Shown: positions 35,760 to 44,535 of the stretch, one piece after another | How positions within the stretch are numbered: the stretch's first letter is position 1 | How the letters are laid out: the number at the start of each line of letters is the position of its first letter | DNA from: Burkholderia glumae LMG 2196 = ATCC 33617 | GTDB taxonomy: Bacteria > Pseudomonadota > Gammaproteobacteria > Burkholderiales > Burkholderiaceae | Reading direction: 5' to 3' | Assembly (NCBI RefSeq): GCF_000960995.1 | Contig: NZ_CP009434.1 | Location: 1,302,001-1,366,000 of the forward strand | DNA: 64,000 nt | Translations under genes and position numbers: made by a program | The notes under the pieces: generated by a model | What the model was told of the DNA's origin: nothing | What the model saw: only the letters and a program-made list of their open reading frames with translations | The model's database searches: none

Positions 35760-35803
35760 AATATACGCAAGGCGTATATTAAGCGGCGCCGGGCCGAAGT
35801 CAA
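35760..35803 (-). promoter_or_regulatory. HTH-ATCase promoter with palindromic operator on the -10 box
   Basis: On the minus strand: -35 TTGACT (35798-35803), 16-bp spacer, -10 TAATAT (35776-35781). A perfect inverted repeat with 9-bp arms, AATATACGC (35760-35768) and GCGTATATT (35772-35780), sits across the -10 and start region, 18 nt before the ATG. This is a typical repressor position; the HTH of the encoded protein is the natural candidate ligand (inference). Confidence 0.72.
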
Positions 35804-35883
35804 GCCGCGGCGCTCGCCAGCCTTGGATGTACCTTCGCCGCCACGCACTACAATCAGTTACTGGCGGCGGCGAGCCGCATTTG

Positions 35884-35889
35884 TATAAT
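35884..35889 (+). promoter_or_regulatory. -10 box of the entericidin-like gene
   Basis: Perfect TATAAT at 35884-35889, about 93 nt before the start codon at 35982. No good -35 is visible at 17 bp. Confidence 0.5.
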
Positions 35890-35981
35890 CGGGACCGGTC
35901 CCCGCGCTGGCGGGGGCGCAGGCCGTTCGACAAGGCACGATGCGCTCGCTTCGCGCGGGCAAATTTCCAAGGAGAATCACG

Positions 35982-36116
35982 ATGACTCGTTCGATTGCCG
36001 CTGTTCTGCTGGTTTTGACCGCCGCGCTCGCAGGCTGCAACACCATCGCCGGCGCCGGCCAGGATATTTCGAACGGCGGCAACGCCATCTCGAATACGGC
36101 CGAAAAGGCCAAGTAA
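35982..36116 (+). CDS. Entericidin EcnA/B family small lipoprotein
   Basis: A 44-residue lipoprotein. The sequence MTRSIAAVLLVLTAALAGCNT gives a signal peptide with lipobox LAGC, followed by a short amphipathic mature peptide ending GQDISNGGNAISNTAEKAK. The GAGQDIS...AI..TA pattern is that of entericidin B-type proteins, small membrane lipoproteins of an antidote/toxin-like pair linked to stress and stationary phase. The ribosome site AAGGAGA lies at 35969-35975. A hairpin terminator follows at 36158. Too short for many gene finders. Confidence 0.88.
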   Translation: MTRSIAAVLLVLTAALAGCNTIAGAGQDISNGGNAISNTAEKAK

Positions 36117-36157
36117 GCGTGTCGCGCCGGCTCGCCCGGCGCGAACCGCGACCTTCG

Positions 36158-36184
36158 ACGGGCCGCCTCGGGCGGCCCGTTTTC
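36158..36184 (+). terminator. Rho-independent terminator after the entericidin gene
   Basis: Ten-bp stem (36158-36167 with 36171-36180), 3-nt loop TCG, then TTTC. Confidence 0.85.
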
Positions 36185-36233
36185 ATTGGTGGAGGGGCGG
36201 CGGACAACGGGGCGGGCGGCCCGCGCCGGCCGC

Positions 36234-37244
36234 CTAGGCCGGGCGCCGCGCCTCGGCTTCCTGGTACTGCGCCCGCAGCGCGCGCGCGAGCAGCGTGTCC
36301 ACTTCGCGCGGCGGCCCGCCGCGCGTGAGGATCGCCACCGGCGGCAGCGTCCAGTCGAGCGAATACGGCACGATCGCCACGCCGGCGACATGCACGAGCT
36401 CCTCGGCGATGTCGGCCGGCACGATCGACACGGCGTTCTCGTTCGAGGCGAGGATCTCGCCGATCAGGCGCGACGAATAGCTCTCGACGATCGGCACCGG
36501 CGGCGAGGCGCCGGCGCGCAGGAACAGGTCGGAGATCTGCTCGCGGATCGGCGTGTGCGGCGCGCCGAGAATCCAGTCGAGTTCGACGAGCTTCTGCCAG
36601 TCGAGCGCGTTGCGCGCGAGCCGTGCGGCGAGGCGCCGGCTCGCGATCAGCCGCGGCCGCTGCTGGTAGACCACCTCGAAGCGCAGGTCGGCCAGATCGA
36701 CGGTGGAGGTGGCGCGCGCGATCACCACGTCGAGCTGGTGCTCGCGCAACTGCGCGATCAGCGTCTCGCTGGTGCCTTCGTGGATCGTCATGGTGAGCCG
36801 CTGCGGCACGTCGGCCTGGGTCCGGCGGATCGCGGCGGCGAGCGTCTTGCCCGAGATGAACGGGATCACGCCGATGTGGATGCGCGTGGCGTGGCCCGCC
36901 ACCACCGCCTCGATGTCGCGCGTGAGGTGCTCGAGGTCGTGCAGCATGGCCTGCGCGCGCGCCAGCACCACCTTGCCGAGCGCGGTGGGCGTCATGCCGC
37001 GTGGCGTGCGGTCGAACAGCGGGCCGCCGAACATGGCTTCGAGTTCGGCCAGCGCGTTCGTGACGGCCGGCTGGCTGCTTGCCATCTGCTCGGCCACGCG
37101 CGTGAGCGAGCCGAACTGGCGGATCTGCAGCAGCAGGATCAGGTGGCGAATCTTCAGACGAGTGCTGAGGCGCCGGATCACTTCGTCCGTATCGAAAGCC
37201 ACTGTGGCGAAACCCTGGTCATCATGAAAAGGTGATGCGCCCAT
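36234..37244 (-). CDS. LysR-family transcriptional regulator, divergent from maeB
   Basis: A 336-residue LysR regulator. The HTH at about residues 30-90 reads LKIRHLILLLQIRQFGSLTRVAEQM, SQPAVTNALAELEAMFGGPLFDRTPRGM. A co-inducer domain follows (IHIGVIPFISGKTLAAAI, VVIARATSTVDLADLRFEVVYQ). The N-terminal 28 residues are longer than usual for LysR proteins (start MGASPFHDDQGF); a later start is possible but no good ATG follows. It is divergent from maeB with 95 bp between starts, the usual layout for a LysR protein controlling its neighbour, so malate/pyruvate metabolism is a plausible target. Confidence 0.92.
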   Translation of the reverse strand: MGASPFHDDQGFATVAFDTDEVIRRLSTRLKIRHLILLLQIRQFGSLTRVAEQMASSQPAVTNALAELEAMFGGPLFDRTPRGMTPTALGKVVLARAQAMLHDLEHLTRDIEAVVAGHATRIHIGVIPFISGKTLAAAIRRTQADVPQRLTMTIHEGTSETLIAQLREHQLDVVIARATSTVDLADLRFEVVYQQRPRLIASRRLAARLARNALDWQKLVELDWILGAPHTPIREQISDLFLRAGASPPVPIVESYSSRLIGEILASNENAVSIVPADIAEELVHVAGVAIVPYSLDWTLPPVAILTRGGPPREVDTLLARALRAQYQEAEARRPA

Positions 37245-37339
37245 ACTAATTCAAAATGGCGCACCCTTAGCGGCTGCCTAGAATCGCTTCCTCAGATCGC
37301 CGCCGGGACGGGCCCGGCGCGGCCAACCCGAGTGAGACG

Positions 37340-39625
37340 ATGAACAAGACCGACCGCCAGGCCGCCCTGGAATACCACCAGTACCCCACGCCGGGGAAGA
37401 TTTCCGTGACCGCCAGCAAGCCGCTCGTCACGCAGCGCGACCTCGCGCTCGCCTATACGCCGGGCGTGGCGGTGGCCTGCGAGGAAATCGTCGAGAACCC
37501 GGCCAACGCGTTCAACTACACGAGCCGCGGCAACCTGGTGGGCGTGATCACCAACGGCAGCGCGGTGCTCGGCCTCGGCAATATCGGCGCGCTGGCCTCC
37601 AAGCCGGTGATGGAGGGCAAGGCGGTGCTGTTCAAGAAGTTCGCCGGCATCGACGTGTTCGACATCGAGATCACCGAGTCCGACCCGGACAAGCTGGTCG
37701 ACATCATCGCGAGCCTGGAGGCTACCTTCGGCGGCATCAACCTCGAGGACATCAAGGCGCCCGAGTGCTTCACGGTCGAGCGCAAGCTGCGCGAGCGCAT
37801 GAAGATCCCGGTCTTCCACGACGACCAGCACGGCACCGCGATCACCGTCAGTGCCGCCTTCATCAACGGCCTGAAGGTGGTCGGCAAGGACATCAAGCAG
37901 GTGAAGGTGGTGACCTCCGGCGCGGGCGCGGCCGCGCTCGCCTGCCTCGACCTGATGGTCGATCTCGGCCTGCCGATCGAGAACATCTGGGCCACCGACA
38001 TCGACGGCGTGGTCTACCGGGGCCGTACCACGCTGATGGACCCGGACAAGGCGCGCTTCGCGCAGGACACCGCGGCGCGCACGCTTGACGAGGTGATCGA
38101 GGGGGCCGACGTGTTCCTCGGCCTGTCGGCGGGCGGCGTGCTGAAGGCGCCGATGCTCGCGAAGATGGCGAAGAACCCGCTGATCCTCGCGCTCGCGAAT
38201 CCGACGCCGGAAATCTTCCCCGAACTCGCGCATGCCACGCGCGACGACGTGGTGATCGCCACCGGCCGCTCGGACTTCCCGAACCAGGTCAACAACGTGC
38301 TGTGCTTCCCGTACATCTTCCGCGGCGCGCTCGACGTGGGCGCCACCACCATCACGCGGCGCATGGAGATCGCGGCGGTCCACGCGATCGCGGGGCTGGC
38401 CGAGGAGGAGCCGAACGACTCGGTGGCCGCCGCCTACGGCGCCTACGATCTGTCGTTCGGGCCGAAGTACCTGATCCCGAAGCCGTTCGACTCGCGGCTG
38501 CTGCTGCGCATCGCGCCGGCGGTGGCCAAGGCCGCCATCGAGGAAGGCGTGGCCACGCGTCCGATCGACGATTTCGCCGCCTATGCCGACCAGCTGCAGC
38601 AGTTCGTCTACCACTCGGGCGCGTTCATGAAGCCGTTGTTCTCGGCGGCCAAGCAGTTCGTGCGCGACGGCGCGAAGACGCGCATCGTGTTCGCCGAGGG
38701 CGAGGAGGAGCGCGTGCTGCGCGCGGTGCAGGTGATCGTCGACGAGAAGCTGGCGCGGCCGATCCTGATCGGCCGCCCCGAGGTGCTGCTCGCGCGGATC
38801 GAGAAGTTCGGGCTGCGCCTGAAGCTCGGCGAGGACGTGGAGGTGACCAACCCCGAGTACGACGAGCGCTTCCATCAGTACTGGACGACCTACTGGGAGC
38901 TGCGCTGCCGTGACGGCATCACCAAGGAGATGGCGCGCGTGGAAATGCGCCGGCGCCTGACGCTGATCGGCGCGATGATGGTGAGGCTCGGCGATGCGGA
39001 CGGCATGATCTGCGGCACGGTGGGCGCCTATCACGACCATCTGCGCTTCGTCGACGAGGTTATCGGCAAGGCGCGCGGCGCGCGCACCTACGGCGCGATG
39101 AACATCCTGCTGCTGGACAAGCGCACCGTCGCGCTGGTGGACACGCACATCAACGACAATCCGAACGCGGACCAGATCGCCGAGTTCACGATTGCGGCGG
39201 CCTCGCAGATGGCGTGGCTGAACCTCTCGCCGAAGGTCGCGCTGCTGTCGCGCTCGAACTTCGGCTCGGGCAGCTCGGCCTCGGGCGCGAAGATGCGCGA
39301 GGTGCTGGAGCTCGTGAAGGAGCGCGCGCCGGACCTCGAGATCGAGGGCGAAATGCACGGCGACTGCGCGCTCGACGAGACGCTGCGCCAGCGCTTCCTG
39401 CCGCATTCGCGGCTCAAGGGCGCGGCCAACCTGCTGGTCTGCCCGAACGTCGATGCTGGCAACATCGCCTACAACCTGCTGAAGACGAGCGCGGGCAGCA
39501 ACGTCGCGGTGGGCCCGTTCCTGCTCGGCGTGAACGCGCCCGTCAACATCATGACGGCCAGCTCGACGGTGCGCCGCATCGTCAACATGACTGCGCTGAC
39601 CGTGCTGCAGGCCAATCGCGACTGA
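37340..39625 (+). CDS. maeB: NADP-dependent malic enzyme (MaeB type)
   Basis: A 761-residue enzyme converting malate to pyruvate and CO2 with NADP+. The N-terminal malic domain ([35 protein letters not shown]) and NAD(P)-binding domain ([17 protein letters not shown]) are followed by a C-terminal phosphotransacetylase-like domain from about residue 430 ([19 protein letters not shown]). That domain is regulatory and typical of MaeB; it is not thought to be an active Pta. Start [16 protein letters not shown]; a TAGAATC -10-like box lies in the divergent promoter region shared with the LysR gene. Confidence 0.96.
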   Translation: MNKTDRQAALEYHQYPTPGKISVTASKPLVTQRDLALAYTPGVAVACEEIVENPANAFNYTSRGNLVGVITNGSAVLGLGNIGALASKPVMEGKAVLFKKFAGIDVFDIEITESDPDKLVDIIASLEATFGGINLEDIKAPECFTVERKLRERMKIPVFHDDQHGTAITVSAAFINGLKVVGKDIKQVKVVTSGAGAAALACLDLMVDLGLPIENIWATDIDGVVYRGRTTLMDPDKARFAQDTAARTLDEVIEGADVFLGLSAGGVLKAPMLAKMAKNPLILALANPTPEIFPELAHATRDDVVIATGRSDFPNQVNNVLCFPYIFRGALDVGATTITRRMEIAAVHAIAGLAEEEPNDSVAAAYGAYDLSFGPKYLIPKPFDSRLLLRIAPAVAKAAIEEGVATRPIDDFAAYADQLQQFVYHSGAFMKPLFSAAKQFVRDGAKTRIVFAEGEEERVLRAVQVIVDEKLARPILIGRPEVLLARIEKFGLRLKLGEDVEVTNPEYDERFHQYWTTYWELRCRDGITKEMARVEMRRRLTLIGAMMVRLGDADGMICGTVGAYHDHLRFVDEVIGKARGARTYGAMNILLLDKRTVALVDTHINDNPNADQIAEFTIAAASQMAWLNLSPKVALLSRSNFGSGSSASGAKMREVLELVKERAPDLEIEGEMHGDCALDETLRQRFLPHSRLKGAANLLVCPNVDAGNIAYNLLKTSAGSNVAVGPFLLGVNAPVNIMTASSTVRRIVNMTALTVLQANRD

Positions 39626-39649
39626 GCGGCATCGATTCGCAGGCCCTTG

Positions 39650-39745
39650 CCCCCGGCGCTTGCATGGCCGCAGATCGAGCGCGGCGCCGCCGCGCTGCCG
39701 GATCTGCCGGGCATCGGTTTCGAGGGCAGGCCGGGCCTGCATCGG
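39650..39745 (+). pseudogene. Remnant of an enolase-superfamily enzyme C-terminus
   Basis: In one plus-strand frame just after maeB the translation reads WPQIERGAAALPDLPGIGFE then GRPGLHR. 'G...LPDLPGIGFEG...L' is the characteristic C-terminal end of mandelate racemase/dehydratase-type enzymes of the enolase superfamily. No upstream domain is left, and the frame runs on into non-coding sequence. Short, so the call is tentative. Confidence 0.4.
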
Positions 39746-39829
39746 ACGCGGCGCGAACTGTCGTCGAACCGCGGGGCGCGGCGCCGACGCCGCCAGCTTC
39801 GAGGCCCGGCCGATGGCCCGGGCCGTCGC

Positions 39830-40230
39830 TCATTCCGCGTGCGGCAGCCAAGCGCCGTGAAAGCCGGCCGGAATCCGCACCGGCAGATGGACCGTGGCCA
39901 GCGGCGCGGCATCGATCGCGGCGGACATCGACACGGACGATGCCGCGCATTTCGTCGATACGCGGCAGCTCCAGCGAGGCTTCCAGCAGCGGCGCCTCTT
40001 GCACGGTGCCGCGCACCAGATCGAACGTATAACGCCACGGCTGGCCGGGCGGATTCGCGTCGAACGCGTCGCCGCCCGGCGCGAGCCGCAGGAACCACGG
40101 ATAGCGGATCGCATCGAGCACGATCCGCGACGGCGCTGCGCCCGTGCCGTCGTCCACGTTGCGGGCGTTGATCACGTGCTGGATGAAGCACGGCGCCACC
40201 TCGAACCAGTGCACCGCGCCGCCGTGGTGC
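39830..40230 (-). pseudogene. Carotenoid oxygenase (RPE65 family) remnant
   Basis: Minus-strand pieces of a carotenoid cleavage oxygenase. One frame carries VHWFEVAPCFIQHVINARN, then VLDAIRYPWFLRLAPGG and WRYTFDLVRGTVQEAPLLE up to ELPRIDE. The family C-terminus APLATVHLPVRIPAGFHGAW lies in a different frame just beyond and stops at 39830. The N-terminal 250-300 residues and the section between the two pieces are missing, so this is a deletion and frameshift relic. The His of the FHxxNA iron-ligand region is preserved as QHVINA. Confidence 0.7.
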
Positions 40231-40440
40231 GGCGGCACGCTTCGGCGTAGCCGTCGCGGCTTGGCGCCGGGGCGAGGTAGGGCGGGTATCGAGGGAAAAC
40301 CGGCGCGGCACGATGGATAGGCTGGCCGCGCCGACGGATGCCGCACGAGATTCAACAGGGCAAGCGCGGCCATGCCGGCAACGGTACGGCCATGCGCCCG
40401 GGGGGCCTGAGGCATCGGGCGCGGTGGGAGCGGTATGGCG

Positions 40441-41502
40441 TCAGGCGATGTTTTCGAGTGACGGGTAGTCGGTGTAGCCAGTCGCGCCCTCGGCGTAGAA
40501 CGTCGCCGGCACCGGCGTGTTCAGCGTCGTGTCGAGTTCGAAACGGCGGGGCAGGTCCGGGTTCGCGATGAACAGCCTGCCCCAGGCCACCGCGTCGGCC
40601 TCGCCGGCGGCGACGACGGCGAGGCCGGTGTCGAGCGTGAAGCCGTCGTTGGCGATCACCGGGCCGCCGAACTCGGCCTTCAGGCGCGGCGCGAGTCGGT
40701 CGTCGCCCAGCGACTCGCGCACGAACAGGAACGCGACCCCGCGGCGGCCCAGTTCGCGCGCGACATAACCGAAGGTCGCGACCGGGTCCGAATCGCTGAT
40801 CGTATGCGCGGTGCCGAGCGGCGACAGGTGGACGCCCACCCGCTTGGCACCCCATACCTCGATCGCGGCGTCGGTGGCCTCGAGCAGGAAGCGCGCGCGG
40901 TTCTCGATCGAGCCGCCGTAGGCGTCGGTGCGATGGTTGGTGCCGTCCTGCAGGAACTGGTCGGGCAGGTAGCCGTTCGCGCCGTGGATTTCCACGCCGT
41001 CGAAGCCGGCCAGCTTGGCGTTCTCGGCGCCCTTGCGATAGGCGGCGATGATGCCGGGGATTTCGTCGAGTTCGAGCGCACGCGGCGTGACGAACGGACG
41101 TTCCGGGCGCAGCAGGCTCACGTGGCCGCCCGCGGCGATCGCGCTCGGCGCCACCGGCAGGTCGCCGTCCAGGAACACCGGGTCCGAGATCCGGCCGACA
41201 TGCCACAGCTGCATGAAGATCTTGCCGCCCGCGTCGTGGACCGCCTTCGTCACGAGCTTCCAGCCCTCGACCTGCTCGTCCGACCAGATGCCGGGCGTGT
41301 TCGCATAGCCGACGCCCTGCGGCGTGACGGCCGTGGCCTCGGTGAGGATCAGGCCCGCGGAGGCGCGCTCCGCATAGTAATGCGCCATCAGCGCGTTCGG
41401 CACGCGGGCCTGGTTGGCGCGGGCGCGCGTGAGCGGGGCCATCACGACGCGGTTGCGCAGCGTCAGGTCGCCGATGACTAGCGGATCAAAGAGGGTAGGC
41501 AT
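40441..41502 (-). CDS. nemA: Old yellow enzyme family alkene reductase (NemA-like)
   Basis: A 353-residue FMN-dependent ene-reductase acting on activated C=C bonds, N-ethylmaleimide and nitro compounds with NAD(P)H. Motifs: LFDPLVIGDLTLRNRVVMAPLTRARA at the N-terminus, FMQLWHVGRIS, the active-site region GFDGVEIHGANGYLPDQFLQ, YGGSIENRARFLLE, and GPVIANDGFT for the FMN phosphate. Full length. It lies 76 bp downstream of an ArsR-type regulator gene on the same strand, with a palindromic operator in front of that gene. Electrophile stress would be the expected inducer. Confidence 0.95.
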   Translation of the reverse strand: MPTLFDPLVIGDLTLRNRVVMAPLTRARANQARVPNALMAHYYAERASAGLILTEATAVTPQGVGYANTPGIWSDEQVEGWKLVTKAVHDAGGKIFMQLWHVGRISDPVFLDGDLPVAPSAIAAGGHVSLLRPERPFVTPRALELDEIPGIIAAYRKGAENAKLAGFDGVEIHGANGYLPDQFLQDGTNHRTDAYGGSIENRARFLLEATDAAIEVWGAKRVGVHLSPLGTAHTISDSDPVATFGYVARELGRRGVAFLFVRESLGDDRLAPRLKAEFGGPVIANDGFTLDTGLAVVAAGEADAVAWGRLFIANPDLPRRFELDTTLNTPVPATFYAEGATGYTDYPSLENIA

Positions 41503-41578
41503 GAAGGATTCCTTATCTATCGAAATCGAAGACGCCGAACGAGCCGTTGTGCGGACACCGGTCGGCTTGGCAACGCCG

Positions 41579-41884
41579 TCAAAGTTTGGTGTGCAACTGA
41601 TCGAGAAACGCCCGGATCACCGTCTCGTTGCGCCGGAAAAACACCCACTGGCCCAACCGCGATGACTGCACCAACCCCGCGCGCTGCAGCGTCGCGAGGT
41701 GGGCCGACACGGTCGATTGAGACAGGCCGCAGCGCGCGTCGATCTGGCCCGCGCAGACGCCTTCCTGCAGCGGCAGGTGGGCCTGCTCCGGAAAATGCCG
41801 GTGGGGCTCCTTGAGCCAGAGCAGGATGTCGCGGCGGACCGGATTCGCGAGCGCCTTGTGGATCGCGTCGATGTCGAGCGTCAT
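41579..41884 (-). CDS. ArsR-family winged-helix repressor
   Basis: A 101-residue regulator starting MTLDIDAIHKALANPVRRDIL. The winged helix reads GLSQSTVSAHLATLQRAGLVQSSRLGQWVFFRRN. There are two Cys residues (GVCAGQ, ARCGLS) near the recognition helix, which could sense electrophiles by modification, as described for redox/electrophile ArsR proteins (inference). It precedes nemA by 76 bp in the same direction. The near-perfect 26-bp palindrome at 41937-41962, about 55 nt ahead of the start, is a likely autoregulatory operator. Confidence 0.9.
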   Translation of the reverse strand: MTLDIDAIHKALANPVRRDILLWLKEPHRHFPEQAHLPLQEGVCAGQIDARCGLSQSTVSAHLATLQRAGLVQSSRLGQWVFFRRNETVIRAFLDQLHTKL

Positions 41885-41936
41885 GGATGAAAGGCGAGGG
41901 CGCAATGCGCTCCGCTTGTATCGTCGTGGAACGAAG

Positions 41937-41962
41937 TATATATCGTGATATCGCGATATATA
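41937..41962 (-). promoter_or_regulatory. Palindromic operator of the arsR-nemA operon
   Basis: Twenty-six-bp palindrome built from TATATATCG and CGATATATA arms around GATATC, with a single mismatched pair. The operator lies 53-78 nt upstream of the ArsR start codon. Confidence 0.75.
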
Positions 41963-42028
41963 AAAATAACCCTGGTGCATGGCGGGGATTGGCGTAGCGC
42001 GGCCCCGCATCGGCTGCCCGTCCGGCAC

Positions 42029-43021
42029 GCGAGGTTGGTCCGTGAAGCCCGCCGTTGTTCAGCGGCATCGAGGCGGCGCGGAGTCCGAGGCGGGTACCGA
42101 TCTCACGGCTGCGGCTCGCCGATTGCAGGAAATGCCCGGTAATCCGTAAGTAAGCTGCAGCCTGGATGAACGGCAACCGCCACGGTTGCCCCGCCCCGCG
42201 CCGGAAAGCTTTGGAACCCAGGGGAGGGCGCGCTTCGACAGCCCAACTCAGCATCGGTTCCAACACACTATATATATAGTGTGTTGCACGGCCAGCATCG
42301 ATTCTTGAACGAGCCGGCATTCGATACTCACGCGCATTGGCTGCCACGCCGGTTCTCGCCGGTGTGGGCCGGAGCGATGCCCGCGTTGCGGCGGCTGGCG
42401 ATGGGTGCAAACTCCAGCCGGCGAGAAAGGCGGCCGGGGGGGCACACTGCGCGTGCGTGGCGAGCGGCAGACCACTGGCGCAGATGTCCCGTGCCACGGC
42501 ATTGGCTAGAGCGAGATCGCGGCGATACGTCGACAGACTGCGAAAGGGGGCTCCAGGTAAGGAGCCGCCCCCGATACGGGTGGCCGGGGCGCGTACGGAA
42601 GCCTTATCTCGACGGCTCGGGGCCCGGATTGCACCAAACTGGGGATAAAAACGTACTTTTTACTGAATTCGTATTTTTTGCCGATGACCTTTTGTTGTTT
42701 CTTTGCAACCGTCAAGCCGGTGACACAAAGGAATGCCTGCCGCGAGCGTGCCAAAAAAACGCCGTCAAGTATCCAAAAAAACAAGTCAAAACAAAGGCTT
42801 ATCGAAGACTACCCGTTTCATTGTTTCTGGTTTAGGAAAAAGTTATTTCTTTATTTGCGCGTGGCGACCCTAGGGTCCACCCCTAAACTCACGATTCCCA
42901 GAACGGCCAACCATCCGGGCGCGCCACGAAAGCAGTGACATGGCGCTCCCGGGCGGTTGCAGACCGTTTATGAAACAAGGTCGCAAGGCCTGCCTCTTTT
43001 TAGATGAAGGGAGCTCCACGA
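42029..43021. other. Long intergenic region ahead of the porin gene
   Basis: No gene recognised in almost 1 kb. The left part is GC-rich with no coding character and holds the perfect 26-bp palindrome at 42261-42286. From about 42640 to 42870 the composition falls sharply (A/T runs such as TTTTTTG and AAAAAAACAAG), marking either the porin promoter and 5' leader or a transferred segment. A GAAGGGAG ribosome site precedes the porin start. Confidence 0.55.
42261..42286. promoter_or_regulatory. Perfect 26-bp palindrome without adjacent gene
   Basis: Thirteen-base arms reading CAACACACTATAT and its exact complement. It resembles a GntR/TetR-type operator, but the nearest genes are about 380 bp (arsR, reading away) and 740 bp (porin) distant. 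May control an unrecognised RNA or the porin, or be left from a lost gene. Confidence 0.55.
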
Positions 43022-44107
43022 ATGAAAAAGACTCTGATCGTTGCCGCCGCTGCAGCATCGTTCGCAACCGTCGCCCACGCGCAAAGCAGCGTCACGCTGT
43101 ACGGCGTGCTCGACGCAGGCATCACGTACCAAAGCAACGTTGCCGGCAAGTCGCGCTGGTCGGAAGGCACGGGCATCGACCAAAGCCTGTTCGGCCTGCG
43201 TGGTTCGGAAGATCTCGGTGGTGGCCTGAAGGCAATCTTCACGTTGGAAAGCGGCTTCAACCTCGGTAACGGCCGCTTCCAGAACAACGGCGGCATGTTC
43301 AACCGTCAAGCGTTCGTCGGCCTGTCGAGCCAGTACGGCACCGTCACGCTGGGTCGCCAGTACGACGCAGTCCAGGACTACCTGGCTCCGCTGACGGCAA
43401 CCGGCTCGTGGGGCGGCACGTACTTCGCCCACGTCGGTAACCTCGACAACCTGAGCACGAACGGCGGCTACGCTACCAACAACACGATCAAGTTCACGAG
43501 CGCGAACTACTCCGGCCTGCAATTCGGCGGCACGTATGCGTTCTCGAACAACACGAACTTCGGCAACAACCGTGCATACAGCGGCGGCGTGTCGTACCAG
43601 TTCCAAGGCCTGAAGCTGGCGGGTGCCTACTCGCAGCTGAACAACCCGGCAGCGGCCAACAACGCGGCAGGCGCGGTTGACACCAACGTGTTCGGCAACC
43701 AAGGCCGTGTCCGCACGTACGGCGCAGCAGCAGGCTATGCGTTCGGCCCGGCACAAGTTGGCGCCGCATGGACGCAAGCGCGTCTGGACAACACCCTCTC
43801 GGGTGCCAACGTTCGCATCGACAACTACGAAGTCAACGGCAAGTACAACCTGACGCCGGCTCTGGGTCTGGGCGTTGCCTACACGTACTCGAACGGCCGT
43901 CTGGGTTCGAACGACGTGCATTGGAACCAAGTTGGCCTGCAAGCCGACTACTCGCTGTCGAAGCGCACCGACGTCTACGCTCAAGCCGTGTACCAGCGCG
44001 CAAGCGGCACGACGGCGTCGATCTACAATGGCGACGTGTTCGCGACGAACGGTTCGTCGGGCATCAACCAGACGGCCGCCACGGTCGGCCTGCGTCACCG
44101 CTTCTAA
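43022..44107 (+). CDS. Gram-negative outer-membrane porin (OpcP/Omp38-like)
   Basis: A 361-residue trimeric diffusion porin. Signal peptide MKKTLIVAAAAASFATVAHA, mature start QSSVTLYGVLDAGITY. Family marks are LFGLRGSEDLGGGLKAIFTLESGF, RQAFVGLSSQYGTVTLGRQYD and a terminal VGLRHRF. Codon use differs from the neighbours (Arg CGT, Ala GCA, low third-base GC), as expected for one of the most highly expressed genes in Burkholderia. Strong ribosome site; a hairpin terminator follows 30 bp after the stop. Single gene with a long AT-rich upstream region. Confidence 0.97.
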   Translation: MKKTLIVAAAAASFATVAHAQSSVTLYGVLDAGITYQSNVAGKSRWSEGTGIDQSLFGLRGSEDLGGGLKAIFTLESGFNLGNGRFQNNGGMFNRQAFVGLSSQYGTVTLGRQYDAVQDYLAPLTATGSWGGTYFAHVGNLDNLSTNGGYATNNTIKFTSANYSGLQFGGTYAFSNNTNFGNNRAYSGGVSYQFQGLKLAGAYSQLNNPAAANNAAGAVDTNVFGNQGRVRTYGAAAGYAFGPAQVGAAWTQARLDNTLSGANVRIDNYEVNGKYNLTPALGLGVAYTYSNGRLGSNDVHWNQVGLQADYSLSKRTDVYAQAVYQRASGTTASIYNGDVFATNGSSGINQTAATVGLRHRF

Positions 44108-44136
44108 GCATGATGGCTGCCCTCGCGGCAGTCAGC

Positions 44137-44162
44137 AAAAAGGCGCCTTCGGGCGCTTTTTT
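44137..44162 (+). terminator. Rho-independent terminator of the porin gene
   Basis: Eleven-bp stem (44137-44147 with 44152-44162, one G-T pair), TTCG loop, ending in six T. Confidence 0.92.
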
Positions 44163-44535
44163 CGTTTACGCCACGTTATCGGGTATCGGCATCCCGGGTA
44201 TCGGCCGCCGGAGAATTCGTGGCCCGGGCGCCGGCGGCGCGATCCTCGCTGGCGCGCCCGAGCGGCGTGAGGTGGGCATGGCCTGATCGCCGGGAAGCGG
44301 GGGGCCTCCGTTGCGATCGTGGGCCGGTCAGCCATTTGCCGGTATTGTTGCCTGTATGAAGAGACTGAAGCGTGATTTCCCCGGACCGAGCCGAAGCCGT
44401 TGCTTTCCATGCAACGGTGTATGTCTAAACCAAGGGTTTTCCCTGCGACAAACCGAGCCTAGACTTTAGCCATTCGCTTCAGACGGACATTGATGCCTGA
44501 GGTGGACGAAACCAACACATCTCGGAGGTAACGTC
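44163..44535. other. Intergenic region, no gene seen
   Basis: Gap between porin terminator and the DUF4148 gene. It is AT-richer towards the right (44400-44480), where the DUF4148 promoter should lie. A CGGAGGT ribosome site is at 44523-44529. No other element recognised. Confidence 0.5.

Noticed and set aside
37292..39742. Minus-strand open frame opposite maeB
   Set aside because: Antisense shadow with no ribosome site or domain.
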